NCBI RefSeq assembly: GCF_963966145.1
Contig: NC_091046.1
Span: forward strand, 20,770,001 to 20,834,000
Length of the DNA: 64,000 nucleotides
Source: Tenebrio molitor
Lineage: Eukaryota; Arthropoda; Insecta; Coleoptera; Tenebrionidae
Reading direction: 5' to 3'
This document shows, piece by piece, positions 46,405 to 56,370 of this stretch. Each line of letters starts with the position of its first letter. Positions within the stretch are counted from its first letter, which is position 1. Under the pieces are notes generated by a model. The model saw only the letters and a program-made list of their open reading frames with translations. It was not told the DNA's origin and searched no databases. A program made the translations under genes and the position numbers.

Positions 46405-47250
46405 CGGGGCCTTCAGTACATTACATAACGTTCATATCTACATAACGTTCATAATGAGTAGTCTAATATGTGTAACTTTTTAACGCAGATCTTTATGCTT
46501 AATTTTCTTAGTCATTTTCCTATTTTCTATGCATTTTTTTCAACAAAATCCTGTATTTCTACTAAAACATCAAAAAACAACGTTGAATTTGACTTTTTAC
46601 TCTAATTTTTAACCCTTTTTTTCTAACTCAGATTTTCCTAAAAACATCAATTTTTTAGAAAAATGACTTGGTTTTCTCGTTTTAGTCGTTGAGTTTTGTG
46701 GAATCTGAAAAACAGCCTTTGAGGCTTTTTTAAAAAAACAAAAATTGAGAAAAATGACCTGTTTTTAAGTTAAAATTTATCCATTAAAACATCGATTTTT
46801 TATGGAAACTACTCTGTTTTTTATAGTCTTTTTAAAAATGTGAGCCAGATTTTTATACTAAAAATAAGAAAAACTACCCTGTTTTTTATGATTTATTAAA
46901 AAATGTGGGCCAGACGTAACAACTGAATCTGTGGTTTTTGTTGTAAAAAATGCATAGAAAATAGGAAAATGACTAAGAAAACTAGGCATAAAAGGTTAAA
47001 AAGTTAGACTACTAAAACTGAAAATCAATTAGTTTTATTTAATTTCAATTTGAAAGGAAGTTGTAATTTTTATGTCTACAGAATATGCCTCAAATGAAGA
47101 ATATTTACCATCAAAATATCCATATAGTGGCAAATCTAGAAATATAATACATAATTGGAATATGTAAAGAAGATCTTCAAGACGCAGGCCCATCTAATGC
47201 GAATAATTCCATAATTAATTCTGATGTAAAAATAATTTAGAAAATTTTTG
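46405..47250. other. unassigned AT-rich DNA
   Basis: Repeated TTTTTTA/ACTACCCTGTTTTTTAT-like words at 46620-46890 suggest a diverged tandem array. No gene. Confidence 0.35.
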
Positions 47251-47456
47251 TGATACTATTGGGAACACAGAAAACTGGGCAGATGTGTCATTCAGTTGTC
47301 AAAATTTCTGAACCATACCTTAGCTACTCATAACCAAGCTTAAGTTAATTTGACAGTTTTTTTGAAAATATCAATCATAATGACAGTAAAGGTGCATTTA
47401 CATTGACACTTTTTGAAACGACATTAGCAGACTGCCCAGGATTCCATGTCCCTCAT
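47251..47456 (+). repeat. Dispersed repeat L, copy 2
   Basis: Second copy of 32217-32408. Ends just before the element H copy 2 insertion site. Confidence 0.65.
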
Positions 47457-47897
47457 ACCATACCATAGTCTCTTCTCAAGATCCAAGTTTGGATATTATT
47501 CCTATTACCATGGCCAACTGTATCAAAACGCTAGGCGCTTATTATGGCCGTCCCACTTGTTTTGAAAAAGTGTTCCCGTCGAGTAGGCCCTGGAGCCTCC
47601 TAAATTAACATTAGGAACTGATTTGAAAACGAAATTCGTCACAATGACAGTATTGACAGTAGCTGCGTTCGTTTATATCATTTTTATGGTAATTTACGTC
47701 AAAATCGTTCGGTTATTGTAAAATAAGCAAATTGATGTAAATCTAAATCGTCGGGATATTAGACGTCAGAGTCATTAGAGGAAGCTCGATTTGCTAGGAG
47801 TATTTCGACCGAGGATGTTGAGATTTTGGCGCCTGTCACAATAGTAGGGTTATATCTGGTTATGTTTATGTGGTATGTGGAACAAGAGAGAAAAACG

Positions 47898-48003
47898 GGC
47901 ATTTGCACAAGGTTTGAGTGGTGGGAAACGATGTAGGAGGACGCCCTAAGGATGTCTGGCCAGAAAAAACGCGAAAATTCGACCGGGAGCTAAAGTGAAC
48001 AAT
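47898..48003. repeat. Half copy of MITE family E
   Basis: GCATTTGCACAAGGTTTGA to TAAAGTGAACAAT matches the right arm of 23430-23707. Confidence 0.7.
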
Positions 48004-48191
48004 TACCTACCTTATTTTCGTTCGTTTATTTCAGATTGATCTCCAATCAGCTGTTCAAGTCTATTAAATTTGTGTTTGCATCTCCGAGGTAGTATCCGAA
48101 AGCACCTAGTACCTAATCAAAATTTAGAAATAGTGGAAAAAAAGGTCAATATGATTTTTTAACGTTCCGCTGCAAAGATTTTTAAATTAAG

Positions 48192-48408
48192 CTACATTTG
48201 ATGCATGATTGTCAGTAACAAGCTAAAGAACAATGAAACCATATTCTGTGAAAATTGTGCCGTTGTTAATGTTGAATGGAAAAAGTACCCTGCAGCAATT
48301 GTGTATCTAGTTGATAACCCGTGGATAACATAGCAGAGCATTTTGTTGGCTGTGCAAGGTCTTTCACCAATGGTTTCAGATTTGGTATTATCCAAACCAT
48401 ATACAGTA
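48192..48408 (-). pseudogene. P-element/THAP9-like transposase fragment
   Basis: The frame TVYGLDNTKSETIGERP, then ANKMLCYVIHGLSTRY and IAAGYFFHSTL, resembles the RNase H-like core of P-type transposases (a YVDFG-like box, then a hydrophobic strand ending in a GYF motif). It is cut on its 5' side by the mariner element at 48409. Family call is tentative. Confidence 0.5.
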
Positions 48409-48820
48409 TACAGTGCCTTTTTTTTAACGCTGGCCATAGGGATTTACACACTAAAAAGTTTAGGGTCTGTTAATGAGCTTTTGAGTAGGAATTTTTAAGT
48501 GAAATTTGGTAGGATATTAGATTAGTATTTTATAAATCAATTTCAGTTCGGCCCATCCTACAAAACAAAATAATCACGGAATTAGAGTAAAAATAGGTTT
48601 ATTAAATTTACCACGTGGCTTGCCAAGTAGGCTGACGTAATGTAAACTCAACAAACTCAATGGACACCTTTTCAAATAAAGAAATGATTGAATGGGAGAG
48701 ACTTTGAAAAATGTGCAGTTTTATTTCATAAACATAAAACATAGGAAATCATAATTACATCAAAATTAATAAAATTCTACAACAATATTAAACTATTTTA
48801 ATTATTTTTGAATTTTCATT

Positions 48821-48920
48821 TCATAAATTGTTCAAACTGTCTTCCCTAGGCTGCAAGACACTAACCAAAACGATCATAAAAATTTTGTCGAACATTTTGT
48901 AACTGTCTAACGATTATAAA
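48821..48920 (-). pseudogene. mariner transposase C-terminus
   Basis: The minus-strand frame VRQLQNVRQNFYDRFG, CLAA and GRQFEQFMK, with two stops inside, is the usual C-terminal pattern of insect mariner-type transposases. It shows that the host element is a mariner and that the reverse transcriptase is foreign to it. Confidence 0.65.
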
Positions 48921-49020
48921 AACTTCTGGGCAAGAAATATCTAATGTAATAAATTAAAAGTACTTTTTTTAAATTAATTCCGTAATTATTTTATTCTGTA
49001 GTATAAAATAATAAAATAAT

Positions 49021-51366
49021 AAAATAATCAGAGGAGCTGTTAAATTATTGTCCTCGGATGACTCATTAGCTTCATTCAACGAAGATGTTGCCGAAGAACT
49101 TAAAAAAAAACATCCTTCACCATCTCGCGAACTTTTTTTCCCAGACCCTTCCAAACCAGGAGACATTAGTTTAATAGTCAATGAGCAAAACGTTCGAGAA
49201 GCTATCAATTCATTTCCTGCCGGTTCTTCACCAGGTTTAGATGGCATGAGACCACAATACTTGAAAGACATCATATCTTTGTCAGCGGGTGAAGCAGGTC
49301 AGAGGGCACTAAGAGCTTTAACCAAACTGTGCAATTTTTTATTATCTGGGCAACTTCCTTCAGAAATCTGCCATTTATTGTATGGTGCGTCTTTATGTGC
49401 CCTTAACAAGAAAGATGGAGGACTTAGACCGATCGCTATCGGAAACTGTTTGCGAAGATTGACCTCAAAGCTAGCCTGTTTTCAAAGTCGAAATATTGTA
49501 AATTCGTATTTATCTCCACACCAACTCGGAGTTGCAACTAAACTAGGATGTGAAGCAGCAATTCATACCACACGAACCTTTGTTAATAACGATCAAAACC
49601 GTGTCAAAGTTCTTCTTAAATTAGATTTCAAAAATGCCTTTAACTCAGTCGAACGGGATTGTATTCTGAAAGAAGTCCAATGTCATACCCCACTTCTGTA
49701 CCCTTATCTTTATCAATGCTATAGAAATCCTTCAACTTTATTTTTCGGTAATCATTTAATTTCTTCTTCTGTTGGAGCCCAGCAAGGAGATCCCTGCGGT
49801 CCCATGATTTTTAGTCTTGCCATTCAACCAATTATTTTATCTTTGGATTCTCAAATGAATATATGGTATTTAGATGATGGAACCTTAGCTGATTACCCGG
49901 AAGTAGTTTTATCAGACTTTAAGAAAGTTATCAATTTATCTCAGGAAATTGGCCTTGAATTAAACTTTAACAAATGCGAGATCTTTTGCTGTTCTGGAGA
50001 CACAGATTTAAAAGTCATAAAGGAATTTCAAAATTTAGCACCAGGCATTAAAATTTGTGACCGAGAAAGTTTATCTCTTTTAGGCTCTCCAATCTTTGAC
50101 CAAGGTTTCAAAAATACCGTCGAAAAAACTATAATTACCGTTGAAAATCTTTTAAACAAAGCTGAACTCCTTAACAGACACGTGGCTTATACTTTAATCA
50201 AAAACTGTCTTTTTATACCAAAATTTAATTTTTTATTAAGAACAACTCCATTTTGGAAATTTTCTAATTATGTTAATTCAATTGATTCTTCTTTAAAGTC
50301 TTGTTTAGAGAGAATACTTAATTTACGTTTAACTGATTTACAATGGCGTCAGTCCACTTTACCGATTAGATTTGGTGGTCTGGGAATTCGTCGCATTTCC
50401 GATATTTGCTTCCCTGCTTTCCTATCTTCAATTAATGGGGTTAAAAAGCTTGTTTCTTTATTACTAAACTCAAAGGATAATGAGCTTAATATTCACCATT
50501 ATGATGAAGCTTTAGCAGTCTGGGGTGTAGCAAATGAGAACGAAATACCAACAATCCCACAATTTCAGAAGAATTGGGATAATATTAATATCAAAGGAAT
50601 AATTGCCAATGACTTAATCTTTAATTCACCTAGAGACTTGGCTCGTTTTAAGGCTTTGCAATGCAGAGAATCAGGATCTTGGTTACATGCAATACCTTCT
50701 CCTAATATTGGTACTCTTTTAGATAACACTTCCTTCCAAGTTTGTATTGGTTTAAGATTGGGTTGTAATCTTTGTACACCTCATATTTGCAAATGCAATG
50801 CGAAAGTTGACGAAATTGGCACCCACGGTCTAAGTTGTTTCAAAAGCAGTGGTAGATTTTCAAGACACACTGAAATTAATTCCATTATCAACCGGTCTTT
50901 AACTTCAATTCATGTGAATTCAACTTTAGAACCAAACGGACTGTCTCGGGATGACGGAAAACGCCCAGATGGGATGACTTTACTACCGTGGATTAAAGGT
51001 CAACCTTTGGTTTGGGACGTTACTGTTGTAGATACACTTGCAGACAGTTACGTATTGAAATCATCTGAAGTCTCAGGTTCTGCCGCTGAAATGGCTTGCA
51101 AACGCAAACATAGCAAATATAGTTCAATCATTTCGTCAAACTACGTGTTTAAAGGTTTAGCATTTGAAACCTTAGGCCCTTGGTGCAAAGAAGCCATCGA
51201 TTTCATTAATGTCATCGGAAACCGACTTATCGCGGAATCAGGCGATTCAAAATCAAAGAAATTCCTTTTCGAGAGGATTTCCCTTGCCATTCAACGTGGA
51301 AACGCTGCAAGCATTCGGGGCACTTTTCCAGATTCCGCAATATTATCGGAAATTTTTGTATTATAA
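49021..51366 (+). CDS. Reverse transcriptase with zinc cluster and nuclease-like C-terminus, 5'-truncated retroelement
   Basis: Open for about 780 codons, starting right after AAATAA repeats and a stop. The first in-frame ATG is at 49246, so the N-terminus seems cut off. Numbering residues from the TTG at 49048, the polymerase has LKLDFKNAFNSVERD (Asp193), GAQQGDPCGP (243-252), the catalytic box IWYLDDGTLA (YLDD 274-277) and LELNFNKCEIF. The thumb has LPIRFGGLGIRR. A Cys/His cluster follows (C573, C576, H579, C581, C583, H593, C597), then RHTEIN, KRPDG (D641) and VWDVTV (D657), as in restriction-like nuclease domains of non-LTR elements such as R2. The tail ends LAIQRGNAASIRGT. Proteins of this layout are widespread in animals but I cannot name the clade. 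No stop or frameshift, unlike everything around it. Confidence 0.85.
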   Translation, partial: KIIRGAVKLLSSDDSLASFNEDVAEELKKKHPSPSRELFFPDPSKPGDISLIVNEQNVREAINSFPAGSSPGLDGMRPQYLKDIISLSAGEAGQRALRALTKLCNFLLSGQLPSEICHLLYGASLCALNKKDGGLRPIAIGNCLRRLTSKLACFQSRNIVNSYLSPHQLGVATKLGCEAAIHTTRTFVNNDQNRVKVLLKLDFKNAFNSVERDCILKEVQCHTPLLYPYLYQCYRNPSTLFFGNHLISSSVGAQQGDPCGPMIFSLAIQPIILSLDSQMNIWYLDDGTLADYPEVVLSDFKKVINLSQEIGLELNFNKCEIFCCSGDTDLKVIKEFQNLAPGIKICDRESLSLLGSPIFDQGFKNTVEKTIITVENLLNKAELLNRHVAYTLIKNCLFIPKFNFLLRTTPFWKFSNYVNSIDSSLKSCLERILNLRLTDLQWRQSTLPIRFGGLGIRRISDICFPAFLSSINGVKKLVSLLLNSKDNELNIHHYDEALAVWGVANENEIPTIPQFQKNWDNINIKGIIANDLIFNSPRDLARFKALQCRESGSWLHAIPSPNIGTLLDNTSFQVCIGLRLGCNLCTPHICKCNAKVDEIGTHGLSCFKSSGRFSRHTEINSIINRSLTSIHVNSTLEPNGLSRDDGKRPDGMTLLPWIKGQPLVWDVTVVDTLADSYVLKSSEVSGSAAEMACKRKHSKYSSIISSNYVFKGLAFETLGPWCKEAIDFINVIGNRLIAESGDSKSKKFLFERISLAIQRGNAASIRGTFPDSAILSEIFVL

Positions 51367-51404
51367 AACAAAAATGTTTATGTAATTATGTTATTAATTC
51401 ATTA

Positions 51405-51639
51405 TACCGGGTGATCAAGAAGGACTGTTTAAGTTGGCAGTACAATTAAGAAATTTTTTAAATTCGGTTATTGATAACACTGCAACCGGATATGGTTTGT
51501 TGGTTTATTTGAGAAATATCTGATGTAGGTATAGCATTAACAACGAGAAGCCATCAACAACCGAAAGTTACTCCTGTTATACGATTTTAAATATAATTCA
51601 GTGTTACCAACTTAAACAGTCCTTCTTGATCACCCCGTA
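51405..51639 (+). mobile_element. TA-flanked MITE, family F, copy 1
   Basis: Ends TA-CCGGGTGATCAAGAAGGA and inverse TCCTTCTTGATCACCCCG-TA. A nearly identical copy is at 60140-60374. Sits directly behind the reverse-transcriptase gene. Confidence 0.9.
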
Positions 51640-51790
51640 TGTAGTAAATAAACTTAAATTGATTTATAAAATAGTAATCTAATATTCTGCCAAATTTCAC
51701 TTAAAAATTACTGCTAATAAGCTTATTAACACGATCCAAAGTTTTTGTCATGTAAATCCCTATGGCCAGCGTTAAAAAAAAGGCACTGTA

Positions 51791-52330
51791 TATCGTTTAT
51801 AACGACTTGGAAGGGACCGGTGAAATTCGGTCGTTATAACCGTAGGTCGCTATTTCCAAACACCATTTTAATACTAAAAAATCTTTTTATTTTCATAGAA
51901 AAGTGTACATTTAAAGGCAAATAAACGTGTTGATACATTTTTAAAGCTTTTATTACAAATTTAGGATCCCATCCTGTGTGTTCCTCCCATATGCATTTTC
52001 CTTTAGTTTAAACTGAATGTTTCTTTTTGGTAAACGACTTGTTGGCTCCTGGTAACTTATTTGCTAGCTGGGTCGGCCAATCTTTGTATTTATTAAGTCC
52101 ATTTGGGTTAAACTCTGCAACCATGAAAATTTTGTTCCATTCTAGGAAATTTAGGTACCATTGTCTTGTTGAATTTTTTTCATAGGTGACAATCTTTTTG
52201 ATGTGCTCACTTATTCTAATGCTGACACGAGTCACATTATCCAACAACACACAGAAAAATACTAAATTCGAATTAAAACAATTTAGGTTATGTCTGATAT
52301 TTTGAAGCAATTGAAGTTCGTTTTTTTTTT
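51791..52330. other. element H interior, unassigned
   Basis: A 100-codon minus-strand frame (52008-52310) may be part of the H transposase but shows no motif I can name. A small hairpin of CGTTATAAC words lies at 51797-51833. Confidence 0.35.
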
Positions 52331-52653
52331 TATCGTTTTTGACACACCTTACCTATTATATGTTTCTTATTTTACACTTTTACTATTTTTATTATTTTGT
52401 TACACTTGCAGTTAATTTATTTACTTATAAATATTTAACATGGACATAACCAAGAATAGGACATAACCAATTACAGAAAAAAAAGACGTTTCTGTCATCC
52501 GTTGCCTTTTAATTCAAATAATCGTCACTTGAAGTCTCTACTGTACGTACGATTTTTTTAAATGTCAAGAACAATTTTTCTTACGGAGAAATCATCGAGT
52601 GGGACGGCCATAATAAGCGCTTAGCGTTTTGATACAGTTGGCCATGCTATTAC

Positions 52654-53335
52654 TTTTAATAACGCTGCTAACCCAAATTATGGAAAGGACTCCTATGTCT
52701 GATTTGTTATAAATTTTTTCGTGGTACAAATGGTTTAAAGCACCACACGACTACGTCCACTGATAGAATGCCGTTTTTTAAATATCCTTAGATAACAAAA
52801 TCCCCAAACCATAACAACCTCATTGGTTGTTATGAAACCCACACGAAAAATAAATGATATGACATTTCAAATTTGAAATTGTCAGTGCTGTCAAGTAGTT
52901 TAAACATTTAGATTTGCGGTTTTTCATCTTTAGAGCTTTGTTTTGCGTTTTTCTGGTTTTAAAAATTATTAGTTTTAATTGTGTTAGTGTTTTGATCTGT
53001 TCCGTTGCGATTTTTTGTTGATTTTTTTGAATTTGTGAAGTGAATGCGTGCCTGAAGAATCTAACGTGCCTTCAAATAATTTAGAGTAGGCGTTGACGAC
53101 GTTTTAATTCTGTTAACAGTGTAGATATTTTCGTAGGCAACCAATTGTCCCAATTTCATATTAAAATTTTGACATTTGATATTCGTTCTCTTTCCCGTTT
53201 TCAAATTGAGTATTGAGTTGTGTTTGTGATTTTATTCGTTTTATTCCTCGTCTTGCGTACAAAGAATCAGTTCTTGTCAGAACTAAAACGAAATCTGCGT
53301 CAGTGTTTTACTGTTTTCCGACATTTTTGTGAACA
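52654..53335. other. DNA upstream of mariner transposase
   Basis: Probably the 5' part of the host mariner. I could not match terminal repeats with the far side. Confidence 0.35.
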
Positions 53336-54000
53336 ATGGCTTTCACTGAACAACATAAAGTCTTCATGGTAATATGTATCTTATTTTCGAAATGGTTTGA
53401 AAATCGATAGAGTTTGGCAGTATTCCCTTGCGTTATGTATGGAAGAGTTTGGAGAAGAATTCCCAGACATTGCAGTGGAATATACGCAGTTTAGACAAAC
53501 TTTAAACATTTCTTAAAGAATTTCCAAGAAAATGGATCTGTGGGACGAAAACCTGGAACCGACAGGCCAAAGAAAAGAACTCCAGAAATGATTGAAGAGG
53601 CGAGACAAGCAATGGAAGAAGCCCCACGCATTTCAATTGAGCATTTATCACAACAACTTGGTGTGTCTTTTGGTACCTGTCATTCAATTGTGAAAAAAGA
53701 TCTTCACCTATTTCCCTACCGTCTCACATCTGTTCAAGAATTACATCCAGCTGATCTCCCTCAAAGATTAGAATATTGTCAATGGTTTCTGAATACTTTA
53801 GATGTTCACCTTGATAAAACCTTTTACACTGATGAAGCCTACTTCCATCTTAGTGGATATGTCAACTCTCAAAATACAAGAATGTGGAGTTCAGAAAATC
53901 CACATTTTTTTCATTGAAACACCCCAGTACCCCCAGAAAGTAGGCGTTTGAGCTGCTATTAGCCAACGCAGAATTATTGGTCCAATCTTTTTTGAAGGTA
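53336..54000 (+). pseudogene. mariner DD41D-type transposase, 5' part
   Basis: From ATG at 53336 (MAFTEQHKVFMV), frame slips occur until 53540. It then runs through the helix-turn-helix (ISIEHLSQQLGVSFGTCHSI) and DLPQRLEYCQWFLN to KTFYTDEAYFHLSGYVNSQN with the first catalytic Asp. A one-base change shifts the frame at about 53915, and a TGA replaces the expected Trp. It is cut at 54005 by the BEL element. The 3' part is at 58701-59169. Confidence 0.85.
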
Positions 54001-54005
54001 ACAAT

Positions 54006-54217
54006 TGTTGGAACTTCGTCCAACCACTTTTGCAACACCCCCTCTGTCGAAGGGGTGGGGACATCAACCCTCGACCAGAACAACGAGAGATCGACTCAAG
54101 ACTCTCGAGACAAGACTCGTCTCTATACTTATTTCTTTGTACTGTACATTATTCAATAAATTGTTAGTGTTATCCAACATACGACTATCAATTTTGGTCC
54201 TTCGACACAAGAGAACA
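54006..54217 (+). repeat. BEL 5' LTR
   Basis: TGTTGGAACTTCG to GAGAACA, 212 bp, with a short GACACCCC-type hairpin. It differs from the 3' LTR mainly in the middle. A primer site TGGTCCATTCGAGCCGGA follows at 54219, close to a Tyr-tRNA 3' end. Confidence 0.85.
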
Positions 54218-54249
54218 TTGGTCCATTCGAGCCGGATCGACACCAGCAA

Positions 54250-54475
54250 AAGGAAAAATCCAGCACCAGAGCCAACAGCGCGACGACGGTCAAAATTTCC
54301 ACAATAATCCAGCACCCGAGCCAACAGCGCGACGACGGTCAAAATTCACACAATTGAAGACATCACCAGAGCCCAGCAGCGCGACGACGGTGAAAAGCTC
54401 CCAGCCCTCAATCAAAGCCATCACCAGAGCCCAGCAGCGACGACGGTGAAAAGCTCCCAGCCGACAACAGAAGTC
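54250..54475 (+). repeat. Tandem repeats in BEL leader
   Basis: Four diverged units of about 50-60 bp share CCAGAGCC..CAGC and GCGACGACGGT. Confidence 0.8.
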
Positions 54476-54600
54476 ATCCCCAGAGCCAGGCATCAACCAC
54501 AACAGGTTAGTGGGTAGTTACTCAAATTTTCCGCCATCCTACATGTAATCCCCGTTACGGTGTGTATCAGCGCTGTTTGACTTGTTTTCAAAAACCAAAA

Positions 54601-56028
54601 ATGCCAGAATCAGAACACAAACAGGTGATCGACGATTTGATCAAAGAGCGCCATTTGATTCAATCTTCAGCCAGTCGCTTCATTAAATTTGTAAAAAATT
54701 TCAATAATACAAATAACATCAGAAATCTGAGTACAAGATTGGCCGATTTCCGACCCGTGCTCGATAAATTCAACAAAGTACAATTCGAGATTGATCTAAA
54801 GAATAATGAAGAGGACGAAGCTTTATGGGACGCGTTTGAATCGGAATACTATGACGCGATAGCACGCGCCGAAGAAATCCTCGAGCGCGGAACCATGCAA
54901 TCTAGCAGTAATGCCACTGACATTAAGTTGCCGACGATTAATTTGCCGAATTTTAACGGTAGCTATACTGACTGGACCCCATTCTATGAAAGCTTTCGTT
55001 CGCTAATTCACGAAAACAACAATCTTGAAAAAATCCAAAAATTGCACTACCTCAGGTCGTGCCTGGGGGCAGAAGCTAGACGGACAATAGACACCCTCGC
55101 GGTCTCCGCCGACAGTTACGATACCGCGTGGCGTCTTCTCAAAGAGCGCTATCAAAATAAACGTTTAATTGTGCAGCATCACATTCACGGGCTTTTCAAT
55201 CTACCCCAAATAACAAAACCTTCTCCGAGTTCGTTACGCAATTTAACAGACAAATTGAACGCACATTTGGAATCGCTCAAATCGCAGAATTTAGAAGTAG
55301 AAAAGTGGAACGCAATGATCATATACTTAATCGCGTCTAAATTCGATACGCAAACAAAGGGGGAATGGGAGACCAAATTAACATCAAATGAATTGCCAAG
55401 TCTGCAGGACATGAAGTCGTTTTTGATTCAAAAATGCCAAACGCTAGAGTCAATCGAGTTCGCGACATCCTCGACACCACAATATGTCCACACAACAAAA
55501 ACCAAACCTACGGAAGCGCCAAAGCGATTTAACACCGCGAGTAGTTTGTGTATCAAATGTAACGAATCCCACTTTTTACATCAGTGTCCGGAGTTCCTAC
55601 AACTCAACCCAAACGCGAGATACGACGACGTAAGAAACTTCAAACTGTGCGTTAATTGTCTCAAAGGTGGTCATGACGCAAAGGCCTGCCAATCGAGAGC
55701 ATGCAAAACGTGTGGCAAACGGCACCATACGACACTTCATTTTCCCAAACGCGAAACAGCCTCTGGATCTAATGTAAATAATCATTGTGAGTCAACGGGA
55801 ACCACAGTTTTACTTACCACTGCCGTTATCAAAGTTAGAGATAATAGCGGGCAACTTCACAAAGCCAGAGCACTTTTGGACAATGGTTCACAACAAAATT
55901 TTATTAGGGAAGACCTTTGTAAAAAATTAGGCATCAGCTTAGTTCCACATTCAACAAAAATCCGTGGTATAGGTTCGGTGACCAATCAGACAACTCAATC
56001 AGCAGAGATTCGTTTTAATTCGGTCGAG
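54601..56028 (+). pseudogene. BEL/Pao gag and protease
   Basis: ATG at 54601 (MPESEHKQVIDDLIKERH). The conserved INLPNFNGSYTDWTPFYESF and LRSCLGAEARRTID of the Pao gag domain are present. Two Cys/His motifs (CIKCNESHFLHQCP, CVNCLKGGHDAKAC) and a third CKTCGKRHHTTLH follow. The protease-like LLDNGSQQNFI has Asn for the usual Ser. It stays open to 56061, but the last dozen codons belong to the inserted palindrome segment. Confidence 0.9.
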
Positions 56029-56370
56029 AATCGCCGTCAAATGTCACATGATTTATATTGACAAATCACAACTCCGAATTGTTTGAATAGCAACCAATCA
56101 CAATTTAATTAAGCGGAAATTTTCCCTAGGGAAAATTTCCGATATAATTGCCCTAGGGAAAAATTTTTTCGGGCGATTCTCTTCCGAATATACCTCGGGA
56201 CAGATATATATCGCCAGAAATTTTTTCTTGCAGTCCAACACTCGTGTTTGTCGCTCAAAATTACCCTCGGGCTGAAGCCCTCGTGTAATTTTCTTGCGGC
56301 AAACACTCGTCTGTCAGGACTGCTCGAAAAAATTTCCGGCAATATATCTGTCCCTTGGTATATTATATAT
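56029..56370. repeat. Palindromic insertion in BEL pol, CpG-rich
   Basis: The stretch 56193-56370 forms arms of about 85 bp (ACAGATATATATCGCCAGAA, CACTCGTGTTTGTCG, AAAATTACCCTCGGGC and complements) around GGCTGAAGCCC. It separates two parts of one protein region that are contiguous in other BEL elements, so it is an insertion. Small CCCTAGGG hairpins precede it. Confidence 0.75.

Larger units (their letters stand above)
48409..51790. mobile_element. mariner-type element carrying an inserted reverse-transcriptase gene
   Basis: Ends TA-CAGTGCCTTTTTTTTAAC and inverse, with about 140 bp matching arms (GCTGGCCATAGGGATTTACA in both). Inside are a minus-strand mariner C-terminus (48821-48920), the plus-strand reverse-transcriptase frame, and MITE F next to the right arm. 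Confidence 0.8.
47509..52646. mobile_element. Element H, copy 2 (P/THAP9-like, with nested insertions)
   Basis: Same ends as copy 1 (CATGGCCAACTGTATCAAAA and inverse), flanked by an exact 7 bp duplication CTATTAC (47502-47508, 52647-52653). It holds a half copy of MITE E, a P-type transposase fragment, and a mariner element containing a reverse-transcriptase gene and MITE F. The CATG start and the coding scrap suggest the P superfamily, although P proper makes 8 bp duplications. Confidence 0.75.

Noticed and set aside
46405..47050. Satellite array
   Set aside because: Recurring poly-T rich words are too irregular to define a unit by eye.
49048..49246. Start of the RT protein at the TTG codon
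   Set aside because: TTG is not an expected insect start, and homology-like sequence continues upstream to 49021, so the frame is treated as 5'-truncated rather than starting there.
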